Notes: generated from the sequence alone by a model not told the origin. A stretch of DNA of 64,000 bases from Channa striata (GCA_033026295.1 CM065178.1:21715781-21779780), one strand, 5' to 3'; counted from the first letter of the stretch, positions 29,201 through 43,700 are shown. Numbers and translations: made by a program.

Positions 29201-32200
29201 GAATCACCTTGTTTTAAAGGGTTGCTCGGCATCCGTTTTAGTCCATTAAACGCAGGAATGTTTCAAACTGTGAGACCAAACCCTCGTGTCCAGTGCTTCA
29301 CTTCTGTTTGAGTAGTCAAATGAAAACGACGTCGTTCAAACCCGGGGAGAGAAAACGCTCGTAATGAGACAAGATTAGTTGATGAGACGGGTTTCAGTCT
29401 TCATCCGAAACCAAAGGTTGTTTTTTTTTTTGTCACATTGACGTTTCTCATGCTTTGAAAAGCCCTAGTCTAAAAAACTCTATAGGCTAATTTGTCTTGG
29501 TATAAAATGTTCAATAAGCATGTGTGAAACCAATTAAACTTTGTTAACAAGAAGGAAAAACATGAAAGAAAAATGAGAAAAAGCGGAAAACTTTTAGGGT
29601 TATTAGAAAATCTGCATAAAACTGTGTTAGACTGTATAAACTGTATAAAACTGCGTGTGTGTTAGACCTTGTTAAAAGGCTATGTTGTTTTTGTGCATTA
29701 TGAAAACTTTGTCAAACAATTCATTTTGTCTTTGACATAGGAACCAGCATGACAATGAGGTGGGCACCTATGACGAAATCGGCTTTGAGCAGTTCGTCAT
29801 GGTCATGTCCCACTTTCGCCCTCTAGCCTCCAACACGGCAGACGGGGAGAAAGAAGCCGCACGGAAGGAGAAGCTTCGCTGTACGTACACATTTTAATAA
29901 CCATTTTACACGTGCGTCTCATTAATAACAATGATCAAACACGCAAAGAATGAAACCGATTGCTGATCACACCTCACCGGAGGAGGGCAGTTAGTCCTAA
30001 CCTGGCTGGAATGCGGCCAGACCAGCAGCTTCACAACCCCCGTATGTTGAGTTGTAAATCCGATGTAGGTTTCCTTTATCTGCTTCCTCCCCCCAACCTG
30101 CCTTGTTTGATTTGTAAAGTCCTACATTTCTCAGAGAGAGAGCAAGGTCAGGTTATCAGCTGAGCAAATTAAATGCACTAATGGACTAATGTTAGATTTA
30201 GCGATTCAGATCACGACTTTCACAGTCTTTGACGTTTCAGTCCCAAGTACTGGACAACAGTTATGGAGGAGACATTTCATCTCTAGTAACTACAGACTTT
30301 GACTAAAGTCATTTATTGGTCCACAGTAATTACTAGTTTATAAACATTTTACAGATTTGTACTAAAACATGTGGTTGAATTACAAACCAGCAGTCTAAAA
30401 CCCTTTTTCAATTCTATGACTCTAATAATGTAACGCACCCTTTGATAATATGTGTCACAACACAAATTTTTACTGGAAACCTTTAATATTTCTGCATTCG
30501 TACTTTAGTTAAATCTCGAGAGCAGGACATTTTTTTTACCCTGCTAGTTTTTACATGCATAATCTTCTGAATGTCCGTACTATTGCGGTTCTGGCTTTAA
30601 TTACCGGACATCACAAACAACCACAGGCGAATGGATCTCCTGGAGTCTGATCGTGGCCTTCCCGTTTGGCTTCAGCCGCAACATTTACGCCATTTTCTTG
30701 TTTGTCTGTCACCTTGAGAAGCAAATGTTTTTTTTGTTTGTTTCTGGCACAAGACGTCTCCACAAAGTCTGAATGAGTTACTTTCCACCTCTGTTAAAAT
30801 GTTGGTTATTTACAGGAAGTACATTTACTATAGTATTTTGCTAAATGATCATTTTGAGATGTTTAACTGGAATACATTAATTGTATGTCACTCCACTATA
30901 TTTATATAGAAATATTGTACTTTATTCTCCACTACCGTGTTAGTAGCTTGTTTACAGATGCAGAAGGTGAATGGAAAGGACAGAGACTGCAGCTTAAGTC
31001 GTGCCGTGACAACATTACCTGTTATGAACAGCGTTGGGGGGACAGGCACCATCTTTTCTTCCATTTTATTCATCTTCATGTCATCCCATTTTGAATTTTA
31101 GATATTCACAATGTCATGTTTAAATTGAAGTTTTTTGCTTGAAACTACACAGAATATTAATGATGCCTGAGCATTTTTTGATTTCCTCTAAAATCCAGCT
31201 AATCACTCTTCTGTTTTTTTTTTTTTTTTTTCCCCAGTCCTGTTCAACATGCATGACACAGACAGCGATGGCACCATCACCCTGGAGGAGTACCGCAAGG
31301 TAAGACATCATCACTTTGTCATAAATTTCTCTTTAAAAATATAATATAAAAACCTTTTATGTTGCAAAGTTGTGGACACACATATTTAAGTTTAATGTAT
31401 TATTAAATTATTTATTAGGCTGTATTATAAATTTACACTTTTAAGCAAATGTGTGGAAAGGTTGATCCTTAACAACAGCAATTAGGTTAAAACAGAAAAC
31501 TTTGTAAGTGCTTTCAACTGCATGCTATGGTTTTCCTCAGTAGTTTGAGCTCTGGAGAAAAGCTGGTGAGCAAATGTGAATCCGTAAATTGTATTGAATT
31601 AAGCAAATTAGATTCACGTCATATTTAATACATGAGCCATAAAACGTCCAGCCAGACGCGAGCATTTATTCTGCCTCATTCATTATTATATGTCCTGTAA
31701 ACCCTGTATGTACACTCATGATATCACTCATGAAATCACTCGGGTTGAAGTATGGTGGTGTTTGGGAAATTATATGTCGCAAAAGTCTGTATTTTGAAAA
31801 TTGTTAGCTTTAGGTTGTCACACCCCAGCAAGTCCAACAATGTTACCTAATCATGGATCAAGCTGCGTGTGCACACCCATACAGAGCGGAGAAAGGGTGA
31901 TACTGCGGAGGCGGAGAAGTTTAAGATGTTACAAATACAGCAATATTAAGACGGACTTAACTGTTTTTAATATCTAAATGTCTGAGCAGATTTTCCCTTG
32001 GAAATACCATTAGTGAGTGTATATTTCTGACATAAAAAGAATTGAACTCCCTGCTGTGTTTTCCAGTTTAAGAAGAATGTCGTGGTAGGAAACACAGTGA
32101 TGACCCAAAAGTTTAATTATTAACATTTCAGTTTTATTATTCAGCAGGGGAGGAATATTATGCACAGCTCAAAATCAGTGTTGTAACATTATCCATATTC

Positions 32201-32994
32201 AGTAAACTGTAGGAATAATGGCGTATGTGACTTTACATACAATAACCACAAACTGAAAGTCAGTATAAACCTGACCTGTGTGAATCTTTAAAAAAATTAT
32301 TATTATTATTATTCCAATAAACATTTGTGTTAAAGCAACCTTGACGTAGCTTGCTTTAACCCAGTAACTTTCTAAATACCAGGGAGTGAGACTCGTCTGG
32401 AGAATGCTGGACGAGCTGCTCGTCTTGCCAGTTTGACTCCTTCAGAAACTGTTGGTTAAAAAAAAAAAGAGTCATCAAACCAGTTGAGCAACAAGAGTGA
32501 CGTTGACGATTTGATGCGGTTTCGTATTAAAAGGCTGTTATGTTCTCATCCAAGGTAGTAGAGGAGCTTCTGTCGAAAAGTGAGACCATCGAGCAGGAGA
32601 CTGCCAAAGACATAGCAGATGCTGCCATGTTGGAAGTGGCGAGCACAAACGTGCCCAACATGGTAACGTTTCTCACCACAACTACGTGTTAGAACAAATT
32701 CTCCCAGTCACATGGCATCTGAAAGAAACACGTATTCATTTCTCCTTTTTTGTTTGGATTTCAGGCCCCTGATGAAGTCTACGGAGGGATTACGTTTGAG
32801 CATTTTGAACAGGTTGGCCCTCATTTCCTCACTAAACACACAACGAATAGGAAACCATGTTCGTAACTCGCTAACGACAACCATTTGCTATGTGCCCACA
32901 GATGTTAAAAGGCCTTGAGATGGAATCAAGGATGCACATTCGCTTCTTGGATGTAGACACCACACCGATTCGCTGTGTGAAATCACCCTCTTGA
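26286..32994 (+). CDS. tesc: Tescalcin (CHP3-like EF-hand protein)
   Basis: Calcineurin-B-homologous EF-hand protein. In mammals it binds and matures the Na+/H+ exchanger NHE1, inhibits calcineurin and promotes haematopoietic differentiation. Exons: 26286..26346, 27704..27773, 28071..28151, 29741..29880, 31238..31299, 32555..32662, 32765..32812, 32902..32994; 663 nt, 220 residues, near the human 214. The N-terminus MGASQ gives the Gly2 myristoylation signal of the family. A canonical Ca2+-binding loop DTDSDGTITLEE lies at residues 124-135. The other EF regions (KNLHNRFKHLSENKETI; VYGGITFEHFEQML) lack a complete loop, as expected for this family. Exon 3 has a tandem CAGCAG acceptor. The last residues (TTPIRCVKSPS) differ from the mammalian end. 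It is transcribed in the same direction as fbxo21 and converges with fbxw8. Whether this is the tesca or tescb paralogue is not decided. Confidence 0.94.
26347..27703 (+). other. tesc intron 1
   Basis: 1.36 kb, AT-rich, with a short (CA)n at 27214..27230 and an (AT)n stretch near 27500. Nothing else recognised. Confidence 0.55.
28152..29740 (+). other. tesc intron 3 with repeat fragments
   Basis: 1.6 kb intron. Two patches, about 28740..28800 ('cttctagctctatgctaagctaa') and 28975..29045 ('aaggaataatttgac ... gctaatttctttcttgcc'), resemble the two ends of a widespread teleost interspersed element. The block 28480..28640 between exon 3 and these patches may belong to the same insertion. Confidence 0.45.
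29881..31237 (+). other. tesc intron 4
   Basis: 1.36 kb intron that ends in a long T tract and CCCCAG before exon 5. I see no repeat family or exon. Confidence 0.55.
31300..32554 (+). other. tesc intron 5
   Basis: 1.25 kb, AT-rich, with a short (TTA)n run near 32297. The acceptor is AAG rather than CAG. No other feature. Confidence 0.5.
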
Positions 32995-34729
32995 AGGAGT
33001 TGAACAGAAACGCTTATGTTGCTGCTGTTCTTAAGAGAACTGCATCAGTCCCTAAATGGAACGCAGCTAAACACTTTGAAGATATTCTCGGATCGAAGGA
33101 ATTATTCTAAACTTATCACTGTAATATAACTGCTGTGCATTTTTATATAAAGTCTATCTGCTGCGGGCCCCTGCAGTTTCAGGTGTGAGAGAGATTATGT
33201 ACAAAGAATTGCATCCGTCCTTGCATTATCGTGTCCTCGTCTACAGGTAAGAGGTGTCAACCCCAGCTGTCAGTTTTTTTTATTTAGGCAGTGTGACCCA
33301 AAAAGTAGCAAGTAACACATTCCTCTCTGAGCTATTCTATAAATGTTTGCGTAAGATATGTTTATAATCTGGTACTTTGTTCTACTCCAAAGGTTCGGGT
33401 TCAGATTTAGTGAGTCAGGCTGTGGCCTGTTTGACATTCACGGTCATCTGTTATTGGCTTACATCCAAAGCATGAGATTGTGGGCACATGCCATTCCTCT
33501 GCAGATCCACAACCGCGATAGTTTACAGCAGCATAAGATGTATATCTGAAGTGACTTCGTCTGAAATGAGAAACTTTCACTGTTAAAAACCAGCAATGCA
33601 CATGCTTTGGGAAATCTTTTCAAATGTATTAGGTTAAAAATGTGAAACTCAAAACCGAAAATTCCGAACTTTGTACAAGCTCCTTTTGCTTTCCTTGTGT
33701 AAATCGTATTAGCCCGGGGAGGAGCACTTGGCTTTCTGCCCAGCCAGTTTAGTTTTATGACAACTGACCACGCAAACTTTTCCCTCATTTGTCCTTTAAG
33801 TGCCACATGTCAACCTCCTTTACTTTAAACGTTTGATCGATGTGGTGTTACCCAGGTGCTCATCGTTCTCCCACCTCTGCAGAGGATTTCTGAAACTGTT
33901 TTAATTGTCACCGCCTAGTCCCCTCCCTGCCACTTTTTGCATGATTCCTTTGTGGACCTTTAGGTCAAACAGTTCTTTAAAAGTCGTGGCTGGGTTTTCC
34001 TCCTGACGTGTAGAATGAATTGTGTAACTGCACTTACACATAAACGCACACACATTTAGTCAAGTAAATTTGCCACTGGTCCTGTCAAGTTCTAGACTGA
34101 ATGACAAATTACAAACTTATCAGCTTAAAAGTCTTTTGTGAAGAAAAGTTTGATTTTAATACATGAAAATAAGTTTAACATTGTCTAGAAAATGCTTTTC
34201 TAGACCTTTAAAATTAATATTTCATTTAAAAAAAAAATTCAAATCCCATCAATATTAATTTTAAAGTTTTTATCAGACCCACTATGTAGCCAACAACTGC
34301 TGTACTATCTTATTACTATTTCTGAACACTAGCAAATCTTTATATTTTGAAGGTGAATTATTATTCTTTTGCTGTTAATGATGCACATGCAATGTACTTT
34401 TCCATTATAATTCAATACAAAGACTAAAACAGAAATGAGGTAGAATGTACAATTTATTGCTGAGATGTTGCACAGCAGTAGTGACTCAAATCCAGGAAAT
34501 AAACTGAGTTAAAAATGCCTGAATTCTACAGTCATTCTCTTTCCACAGCTTTGTACAATATACAAGCATCTGAGTTCAACCTGGAAAGTGGCAAATATTT
34601 CCTTCCAAAAAGCTTGATTTTCAGTTTGATGATAAAAGAAAAGTAAGTCAATAAAAAGAAACAGTTTGGACAAAAGTTTCTCTTGTCCAGTTACATACTG
34701 AGTCCAATGGCGGTTTGGGAAACTCCACG
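32995..34729. other. Tail-to-tail 3'UTR region between tesc and fbxw8
   Basis: 1.7 kb between the two stop codons. A minus-strand AATAAA (plus-strand TTTATT at about 34451..34456) would give fbxw8 a 3'UTR of about 280 nt. For tesc no canonical AATAAA stands out before about 34498, so its 3' end is unresolved and may overlap that of fbxw8. No coding sequence recognised. Confidence 0.5.
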
Positions 34730-37700
34730 TCAGTGGGGTGGATGGGAGCCGGACAGCCGGTCATAAGGCACCGCCAGGCTGATGTTGTAGTTGTAGCCAT
34801 AAGACTCTGTGTAGTCAGACCTGCAGATGGGCAGGATGTGGTCCTGTGACAATGCGTCCTCAGAAAAGTCGTAATGGCAGATGACGCCCCGGTGCCTGAA
34901 GCATAAAAACATTTGTCAACGACATCATGACCAACTTATTTCACTTTTAGGACAACTCTTCAAACTGGAGACTAAATGCAACTTTGAGCAAAACTGCACT
35001 TTATTACATAAAGTGATTGTTTAAAGTTTCTTTTTTTTTGATTTACACTGCTAAAGCAGCATATCACCAGTAAAGGTGCATTTGCAGCAAGAAGCATCAG
35101 ATTGTCTGAAAGATTTGGTCTTCATTTTTAAATCTGTAAATGTAAAAAATCTGTACTGTAGGAAATAAAGGTTCTTTACTTGTTATCTTGCCGTGAGTAA
35201 GGTGCAAAGATTGAAACCACTCAAATGTGTATATAGTAAACTTGGAACTACCAGACCACAGCCACGAGTTTAGCTTAGCATGAAGACTGAAACAGGGGAA
35301 ACAGCTCAGGAGGAAATAAGCCTCTTACCAGCACCTCAGCAGATTTTTTCCTTTTTAAATCCGTAAAGAAGGAAAAAAAAATTGAGTCCCTCTGTTTCTG
35401 GTCATCATACTAAGATAGGCCAACTACAACGTGCAGTGACACACTGACATTCAATGAAATGAGAGTGGCATCAGACCATCCATCGAAAATTATTCAAAGC
35501 CACATTCAAAGTTTATAAAACGTTTGAGAGCGGGGCAGCAGTGAGTTCATTTGTGAGAGATGGAGGAGGGATATGGAGAAGAAGAAACAGACCTGCGGTG
35601 AGCGGTGAGGTCATCGTCTGTAATGCAGGCCCCCCGCGGTGACTTGTCGTCCGGGATGTTAGCGGTTAGTAAGGTGCTGGTGTTGAAGTGGACGTGCCTC
35701 ACAGGATGCCTGCAGACAGAGAAGACCTTCAGTGGACAAAAACCTCCAAGGTAAATCACATTGTCGCCTGTAACTCGATTTAACAGCTGCACTTTTTGTG
35801 CAAATGTGTCCTGACGCTAATAAAAAGCTGCGTGTCTGCCTCAAAGGTGACTGAACTGACATTGGTGGTCTTGAGTGTGAACGTGCTTGTGTTTGAAAAG
35901 GTGGCCGTCGTGCACGTTTAATTTGTGTCTGTGCTGCCATGAAAGAAACGCGGTTCACTTTAGGCAGCAGACTTAACTGTGGGCGCTGGAACAGGACACG
36001 TTTCACACTGTGTCAAATTCACAAAACAGAAATGTTTTACAAACAGAGAAAAACTGATTTTACATCTTTAAAGCGGACACACTATAGTATACATCGGTCT
36101 TTTTAAAAGTCCTCTCAGCGGAGGAAGAGGAAATCCCACCTGTTGTGCATCTCCCACAACTTGGCTCCCATCCTCGTCTCCCACACACACACCAATCCTT
36201 CACCTCCACCGCTCACGATCTTCCAGTCATCGGTTTGCACTGAGGTGACGCCTAGGTGGTGGGCGTACAGGGACACCACAGACGAACCCGTTCGAAGGTC
36301 AAAGATTCGCACCCTAAAGCACAGAGAACAACAACAAATGCTACTGTTACGATACTAAGACACATGGTGGATTGTGTGTTTGTTGCTGTTTTTATATCTG
36401 CACGTGCTTTGAAGAATTCATCTGACGCTAGAGAGATTTAGAATGAGTGCAACTGTCGAATGAGCAACGCGAAACAATAGAATCAGTCATTTGTCGTGCT
36501 GCATTTGGGATTTGGAGACGGCAACGGGAAGAGAACAGTTTGTCAAAGAGAGCATTCATTTACAGACAAAAGGACACAATTATCACTTTTTATGTAGAGC
36601 AGCATTAGAACTTGCAGCCAACAGACCAAAGACAAATACAAAGTGAAGCCTATGTGTGCCTCAGCACACTGGAGATCCAGCCACATACTGGACGTCGTGG
36701 CACCGGCCCAAGCATCTCTGGTGGACAAGAGCAAGCGTGACATACAGACGGCATATTAACAAAAAACTGCAGCTGAACATTTAAGTATCGGAAAGTATTA
36801 CATCAAAATAAAACGGCTGAGATCAATTTCCTGTTATACAAAAGTCCCACATCTCCACTGAATCCTAATTAATCCTATAATGAATCTTATTTAAAACACA
36901 GGTAGTTCTAAGACTTCACCCAACTCTATCCTGTGTTTATTGTACGGATGTAATCATATTTTCACGTATTTATTGAATTCATGGATTTATTTACTTCTCT
37001 TTGAGATAATTGTTATATACTCATGACGACTTTGATTGTGTTTTTTTGAAGTACTCACATTTGTATTAGTGTTTCTTCTCTAAAACGGGCATTAAGAGCC
37101 GGATGTTGGCTTCGCTGGGTTTCACGAGCAACACGGGCCCAAGGGACCTTCAGCTCCATCTGTTGTCATTGTGGCTTTATTGCAGTTGAAAGCATCCAGG
37201 ACATGACTCCATCCAGCCTCATTCTTCTTCCAAGACTTCATTACCATAATCAAATTCACTTTGGGGACAGATTTAATTTCCACGTCCAAAACTTTTTAAA
37301 AGAATCAGAGTCAAACGGCTAAATGGGCACAGCGGACTTGTTGTCTGCAGTTCCTTTGAGCTGCTCGGTGGCATTACTTGATGGGAGCACACGTTTTACC
37401 AATAAGCACGGAACATTACTGGCAGACTGCAGGGACCCATAAATCTAATGTTGGAGGCAGCTCCGTCTTCAGCGAGCTGTCAGCGCACAGACTCGTCTTC
37501 ATTAATCAGGAGGAGCGCCGCTTTAATAAGGGGAAGGAGAAGCTCGGATATCTCCACAGTTATTCTCCTACAGCCAGATGAGGCGCTGATCATTAATCAA
37601 ACCAGTGGTTTGGTGAAACCCAGTGGTCTTTTTTGACATATTTATTATATATATATTATTGGATGTATTTGGTATCAGATGTGATATATTTAGTTACAGT

Positions 37701-40700
37701 ACAAAGTTCAATAAACAGATATCTGACACACTGAAATTAATCTGACGCTTAAATTATTTCCGCAATATACATGAAAGTATCAGTAGGAGAATATGACGTT
37801 GAAGCTGACATAACAAGATCACGGATGCATTACTGTACCTTCTGGGCACAGGGCAGGGGGCTTGGGAGGTCAGGTGGTCCTCGGGCCAGAGCCTCTGAAT
37901 TTACTGTTCATATTTCTAATTTAAAAGAGCTCAGATAAATGACACAAAATAATTGATGTAAAAATTAAACTATCCAAAAGAGGTACAAAAAAAACTAAAC
38001 TCAAACAAAGAAAATGGCACAAAATGACGAGAAAACCCACAAAACGCCAAACTTCTAAAAACAAATTAAAATCACCACGGACTCAGGACGGCCCCTCCTT
38101 TTTTAGGTTTCTGTCTGCCTGGAGGCCCACTCCCTCATCAGCGCGTGGACGAGATCCTCTGGAGTTAGAGAGGCATCGCCACAGAAACAGTCAGCCACCT
38201 CATAACGTTCTAAAACATTCTGGCTGGTCCACAGTTACAGGATGGACAAACTGACCCACAGGTTTTCTGCTCTGCACACACTCGAGTCCTTCTTTATTCC
38301 ATGATCAGAACTAGACCAAGTCAAGAATGTATGAGCCAGATTCACAAACTGATGTAAAATCCAAAAGGTCTGACCAACATTTTGTATTTCTTAATTTGAT
38401 CTTCAAAAGCTTGCAAAGAACCAAATGGTGAATTATGCAATGGGCTGTGCTCTCTGCTAGTAAACGGCTGCATGTGAGTTTGAAGAGCAAATAATGCAGG
38501 TGTGTGTGTGTGTGTGTGTGTGTTTTATAGCGAAAATGAATTGGAAGGGACTGAGGTGACAGCACGGCTGAGCTCAGCTGCTGCACTTCCAGTGTTGGAG
38601 TCTGCGTGCCAGCGTCTCATGAGGACAATGTTCAAAAAACACAGACGTTAAACATGTCCAACATCCTATTGAGCAGCATTTGCCCAATACAACAACGGAT
38701 TTTGCACACTGCAAAATTCAGGGAAATTAAAATGTTAACAAGTATTTATTAAGTACTGTCAATAAAAAGGGAAGCGGACTCAAAGAAGCAAAGTCCTGCA
38801 CAGTTTTTAACGACCAATAACTGCGAGTATGGCACACGTTGTAGCTACGGTTACTGTATCTATTTTCGCTTTTTGCCCACATCTTTCCTGCTGGTGTAGG
38901 TTGGGCTTTCTTCCAGACAGCCCTTATCAGGACCCCTCATTTGCTCCCTGGATCTCACAAAAAAACAGAGGGACAAAACTCGTTTTGGATAAAAAGAAGG
39001 GATGCATTAGTCTTTGGCCTGCAGCCACCCTGTCGGGGGGCCAAGATCGCCCACTGTCCCTCAGTCTCCCAGGTTTTCATTTGTCCTTGATTGTGCTCTG
39101 CATCAGCTGGGGCCAAAGTGGAAGAGCCAAGCTGGTGTGTGCGCGAGCAGAACTACCCATCTATCAGAAACCAAAGACCAGAAGTAAAGACAAAAGGAAC
39201 TGGATGAAGACTCCACCAATGCTCTGGCACCAAAACAGCCGTCTGAATCCTTCATTCAAACGATTTCTACGAGAATCACAACGACGCTCGGCATTTTCAT
39301 TTGGCACCTGAAACAACATCTTTGACCGAGCGTTTGACGTCTCTGTGCAGCTGCTAGGAGTCATAACTAGTAAGAAGGGGGGAAAAACCTCAACCTAAAC
39401 AATATGATGTGGTCTGTCTCTCGCTTTAAGCCAACTACTTAACAGCCAGATGGATTTGGTGCTGAATAAAAACAGCGGGGGCAGCTTTGGACGAAGGCGC
39501 GCCAGGGATTTTTTCCTTTCCTGCCAGCTCATGCACCACAACACCCACTAACAAGTGCAGAATAGATGAGAATGGCTCTTTTATGTGTCTTTTCCTCATC
39601 TGGACAGCCAGGTCAGCAATGTGTGTGTGTGCGCACGCATGGCTGTGGCTGTTGTCACTGAACGGGATCAAGACGGCCAGATTTTTTCTTCTTCTAAAGC
39701 GTTCCAGGTAACGAAGGAGGCAGCCAGGCAAATTTTCCATTCAATGCAAAGAGCAAAATGTCTCACTTCGAAATATTAGAAGCCTCTGTCCTCCGTTTTC
39801 ACTAAGCTTTTGGAAGGCTTTGTTTTTCAAGGCGACAGAGAGATTGGGGTTGACTGCGAGTAACGCACACATTGAATAGAGCCTTTTCTTCTCACATATT
39901 CTCTAAACACCTGTTCTCCACTGCAACTTGCCTCATCTCTCCAGCTTCCTGCATCAGGTGTCGCTGTGGGAAAACTATTTAACGGGCTCGGCTTTCGGCT
40001 GAAGTTCTTGGCTCACTTACAACCGTTTGTGATGTTGAAATAAATTGAAGAGCGTCGTTAGTGGGAAAGTCTGTCCTTGCGCGTGATCTTTGTTTATTCT
40101 CCATCTGTGTGAGTGTGTTGAAATGAGTCCTACCTCCTGTCTTTGTTTCCGCACACCAGCAGGTGAGGGGGGCTGTCTCTCACGTTGATGCAAGTGAAAT
40201 CCCCCGGCGAGCTGCCGACACAAACCACAGGTTTGCTGGTCTCTACGCTGTAGATGTGGATCTAGATGACAAAAAATGCGCGTACGTATTAATATTCAGT
40301 CAGCCACACAAAGCTAACTCCTAACTTTTAGATCAAACCTTGTCAGACTGTAAACTCTTTTTATACAAAGTGTCTGATTTATACCAACAAAACAGTGAGA
40401 TGATTTTCACTCATCAGCTACATGAGCTCTAACAGTGAAAGGCAAATATTGCCAGATTTTAGCTGCACGGACAGCAAATGCAAAATGCCTCCTCATGATT
40501 CAAGTCAATTCAGTTCAAGCCCTAAGAACATCCAGAAGGATCTAACTAGAAGGCCGAAGGTTCCTAAATGGACACAGTTTTACATTTGATCCAAAATACC
40601 AGTGGCCAATTAAAAGAGGCAAAACCGGGAGCTGAAGTTGAAGGAGTTGAAAAAAGAGGAAAATTAAAAATGAACGTCAGCACTTTGACAGCACAGGCTT

Positions 40701-43700
40701 TTATTCCAAAGTAATTTGATGGAGTATAGAACAGCCATTGAAACAAACACCTAATTATTGTGATTGTAAAAATATAGTTTTGGGGACCATATCCCCAACT
40801 CTAAAACAGTCGTTTGCCACAGTTGTTCTCTTCCTGCACAAACTGTACAACAATGGCAGCTTTTCTCCATTAACTCAATCAAGTCGTTTTTTTTTTTAGG
40901 TGGAACATTTACTAGAGGTAATTAAAAGCCCCGCAGCAGTTAAACGTTTGAGCCAACAGGGGAAAAAACGACCTATGGGCAACTTCGGTTAAAGTCAGAG
41001 ATGCCCACTGTTGCCTCTGGCTCGATGGCGGCAGCAAACTTCCTTCGTACAACTTACAATGATGTCATTTGGAGCTTGCCTAATTGGTCAATTAGTGGCT
41101 GCTGTTTCTTCATCCAAATGAGATAGAACAAACCGGATAACCGCCAGGCAAAATTCCCTTTGAATAATTAAAACGATAAAGAAATTAAACCAAAGAGGGA
41201 GGGGGAGAAAAAGGGACAGCCAGAAGGTAGGGGAGGAAAAAAAAACAGGAGACCTGGAGAGGCAGCAACAAAGACGATAAGTTTGAAGAAAGAAAAAAAA
41301 TGAAGCATGATGTAAGCCTTGAGGAGATGCCAGCCGGTTTTTTGTGTCCCTTATTTGGGCCAAGCAGAGCTTTAATTGTGCACCACCCCAGGGCAAAACC
41401 CAAATCACACCGGACTTTGAAATGACAGCTTGATAGGATTTGGACAGAGGAAGAGAGGGGGGGAAGAGTTGAGAACGAGGGAGGAGGGGGACGCAGAAAT
41501 GAGGCACAGCCTGCTGTTGCCGATGAATCATTGCAGTTTGGGGAAGATATTTTTATTAATTATCAGCCTACCGCGCCCACTAAAATGAAAAAAAATGTCA
41601 CTGAGGGAGGCAGAAGAGCGGCGGTGATAATTCTGGGAGCTGCTCAGAGACTACGGCAGTATGTTTGGAGGAAGAGTCTTCACGAGAACGATTATAGGGG
41701 AGTCGTTAGGTTAATGCAGTCACTGGAGCTCCGGCTCCGTCTGCAGCGCAACACACAAAGGAAATTAGAATAGTGGCTTGTACCAGGATGGTAATGGAAT
41801 TACTCCCTCCGCTTTTAAGAGATGGACTTTTTGGCAACTACTACAGCATTTCTGGGAAACAGTTTGTGTTTGAGTTGCCTGTTTTTCATTTATCTCAGTG
41901 TCATATCATAGACCGGCAATGGGGAAACCGCAGAGATCCATCCGTTCACAGGTTTTGACTGCAGCAGCTGATCTGATTTATGCTCCCACAGGTGAAGGGC
42001 ATGAGCTCTCCGCTCCGCTCGGCTGACTGCGGCCCACGGTTCTCCATGCCCGTCACACACAAACACACACATTTAAAACAAATGAGGCTCTGAGGCTGCA
42101 CCATGCGCACAAACAGAGACATGGTGCAGCACGCTGGACCAGGTGCACGACTGAGACAAGTTTTTGCTTTGTTAACCGGCATTTCCAACTCATTCCTAAG
42201 TGCAGAGCAGTGCGAGGGTCAATAAAATGGAAGCAATCCAGTGTCGTCAAGGTAACGGTTCTGAAACAACGGCGCCACAGCGTGTTAGAGATGCTATAGG
42301 TGCGAGCAGCTCGACACCAGTGTGTGTATTCTACACTGGAGGCAGGTGCGCAGGGACTCCTCTTCAGTGAAGCTGGTGATTATTCAGCTCAGATTGCCAG
42401 ACTGTCTCCCTCATGACACAATACAGGCTCTATCAGGGGAATAGTCACTCAGTGGTTGGTTCTCTGCACTCCCACTGAACATACTTATATTCATATATAG
42501 ATGCATATATATCCCCCTCTGGTCCAGTGACAATATAATGGCCACAAGAAGAAACCCACAGACAAACAGTTATGACAGGTGTTTTTATCACCACTCCCCA
42601 GTCAGGCCAAATAATAATGTGCATATTCTATATTCACATAATACTCATAATATGAGAATATAACATTTCTGAAATTACCCCGTTCCCTGTGACAGCGCGG
42701 CAAGCAAACAATCTTTCATGTCCGTTCCTTCAAACGCTATCAACAGCATCAGCGACAGAGCAGCTCACTGCAGCTAAGTATTGGATTTTATCATTTATTC
42801 GAGACTGCAGAATCCATAAAGCTTTAAATAAGCTGCAGGCTTCAACTCTATGTTTACAGGGTCACGCCCCAATCTCTGCTATGCCAACATTGTTCCATAT
42901 TCTACAGTGACATAACGTTTACTGGCAAATGAGCTGGATGAGACTTTAAAAGGCTTCGGTCTTTACTTCAGTTTGATGTTTTACACATAACTGATCCTGA
43001 AGGACTGATGTCTCCTTCCTGGTCTGTTTTTTAGCACCATCCCCGTACATCTGTATCTACCACAGGCGGGCATCCTCCACATCCAACCTTTCATTTAGCC
43101 TCCCGTGCACACGACCAGCCCTCTGAGCTGAAGGCAATGAGTGGATTACAGGTTTTCTAACAGCACTTGTGATGTGTGGTAGATCGGCTGCGGCGGACCG
43201 ACAGTTTGCCAGCGGAGACGCCAGCTTGCGCTGAACGCCCAGCCACGAGCTGGGTCGATGCCTGGGTGCCCCCCAGTACACTGGCAAGAAGGAGGCGAGT
43301 GGTAATGAGGATCTGGAGACCGGTTTCAACCACACACAGCGACACACCCACTGACGATACTAACAAAGAAGACAAAGCTACATGATACCACGGCAACATC
43401 TTCAAAAGAAAAAGCACACAACTCACGAGCGAGTCTTAACTGAGTTAACAAAAACATGAAAATCTGGCTGAGTTCATTGAAGTCAAATTGCTGCAAATAA
43501 AAAAGTTTCACTCCTCTGTGGGAAAGAAGGTGTGAGATGACATTCTTGAGTGCCACCCTCATGCAATTTGACAGATTTTAATGAAGCATATGTTTTCTTA
43601 CTAAAGGACGCATAAAAAAATGTCTTGCATTAATAACATTTGCAGCCGTTTCATTCCTTGTCTTCTTCGCAGCATGAAACTGACACACACTATACTGTGA

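Noticed and set aside
38829..39311. 160-codon plus-strand open frame inside fbxw8 intron 8
   Set aside because: No family resemblance or splice context, and a few frames of this length are expected by chance in 64 kb.
41088..41531. 147-codon minus-strand open frame in fbxw8 intron 7
   Set aside because: Sense strand is purine-rich low complexity (GGGGAGAAAAAGG type), which depresses stop codons; the product is a Phe/Leu/Ser-rich shadow.
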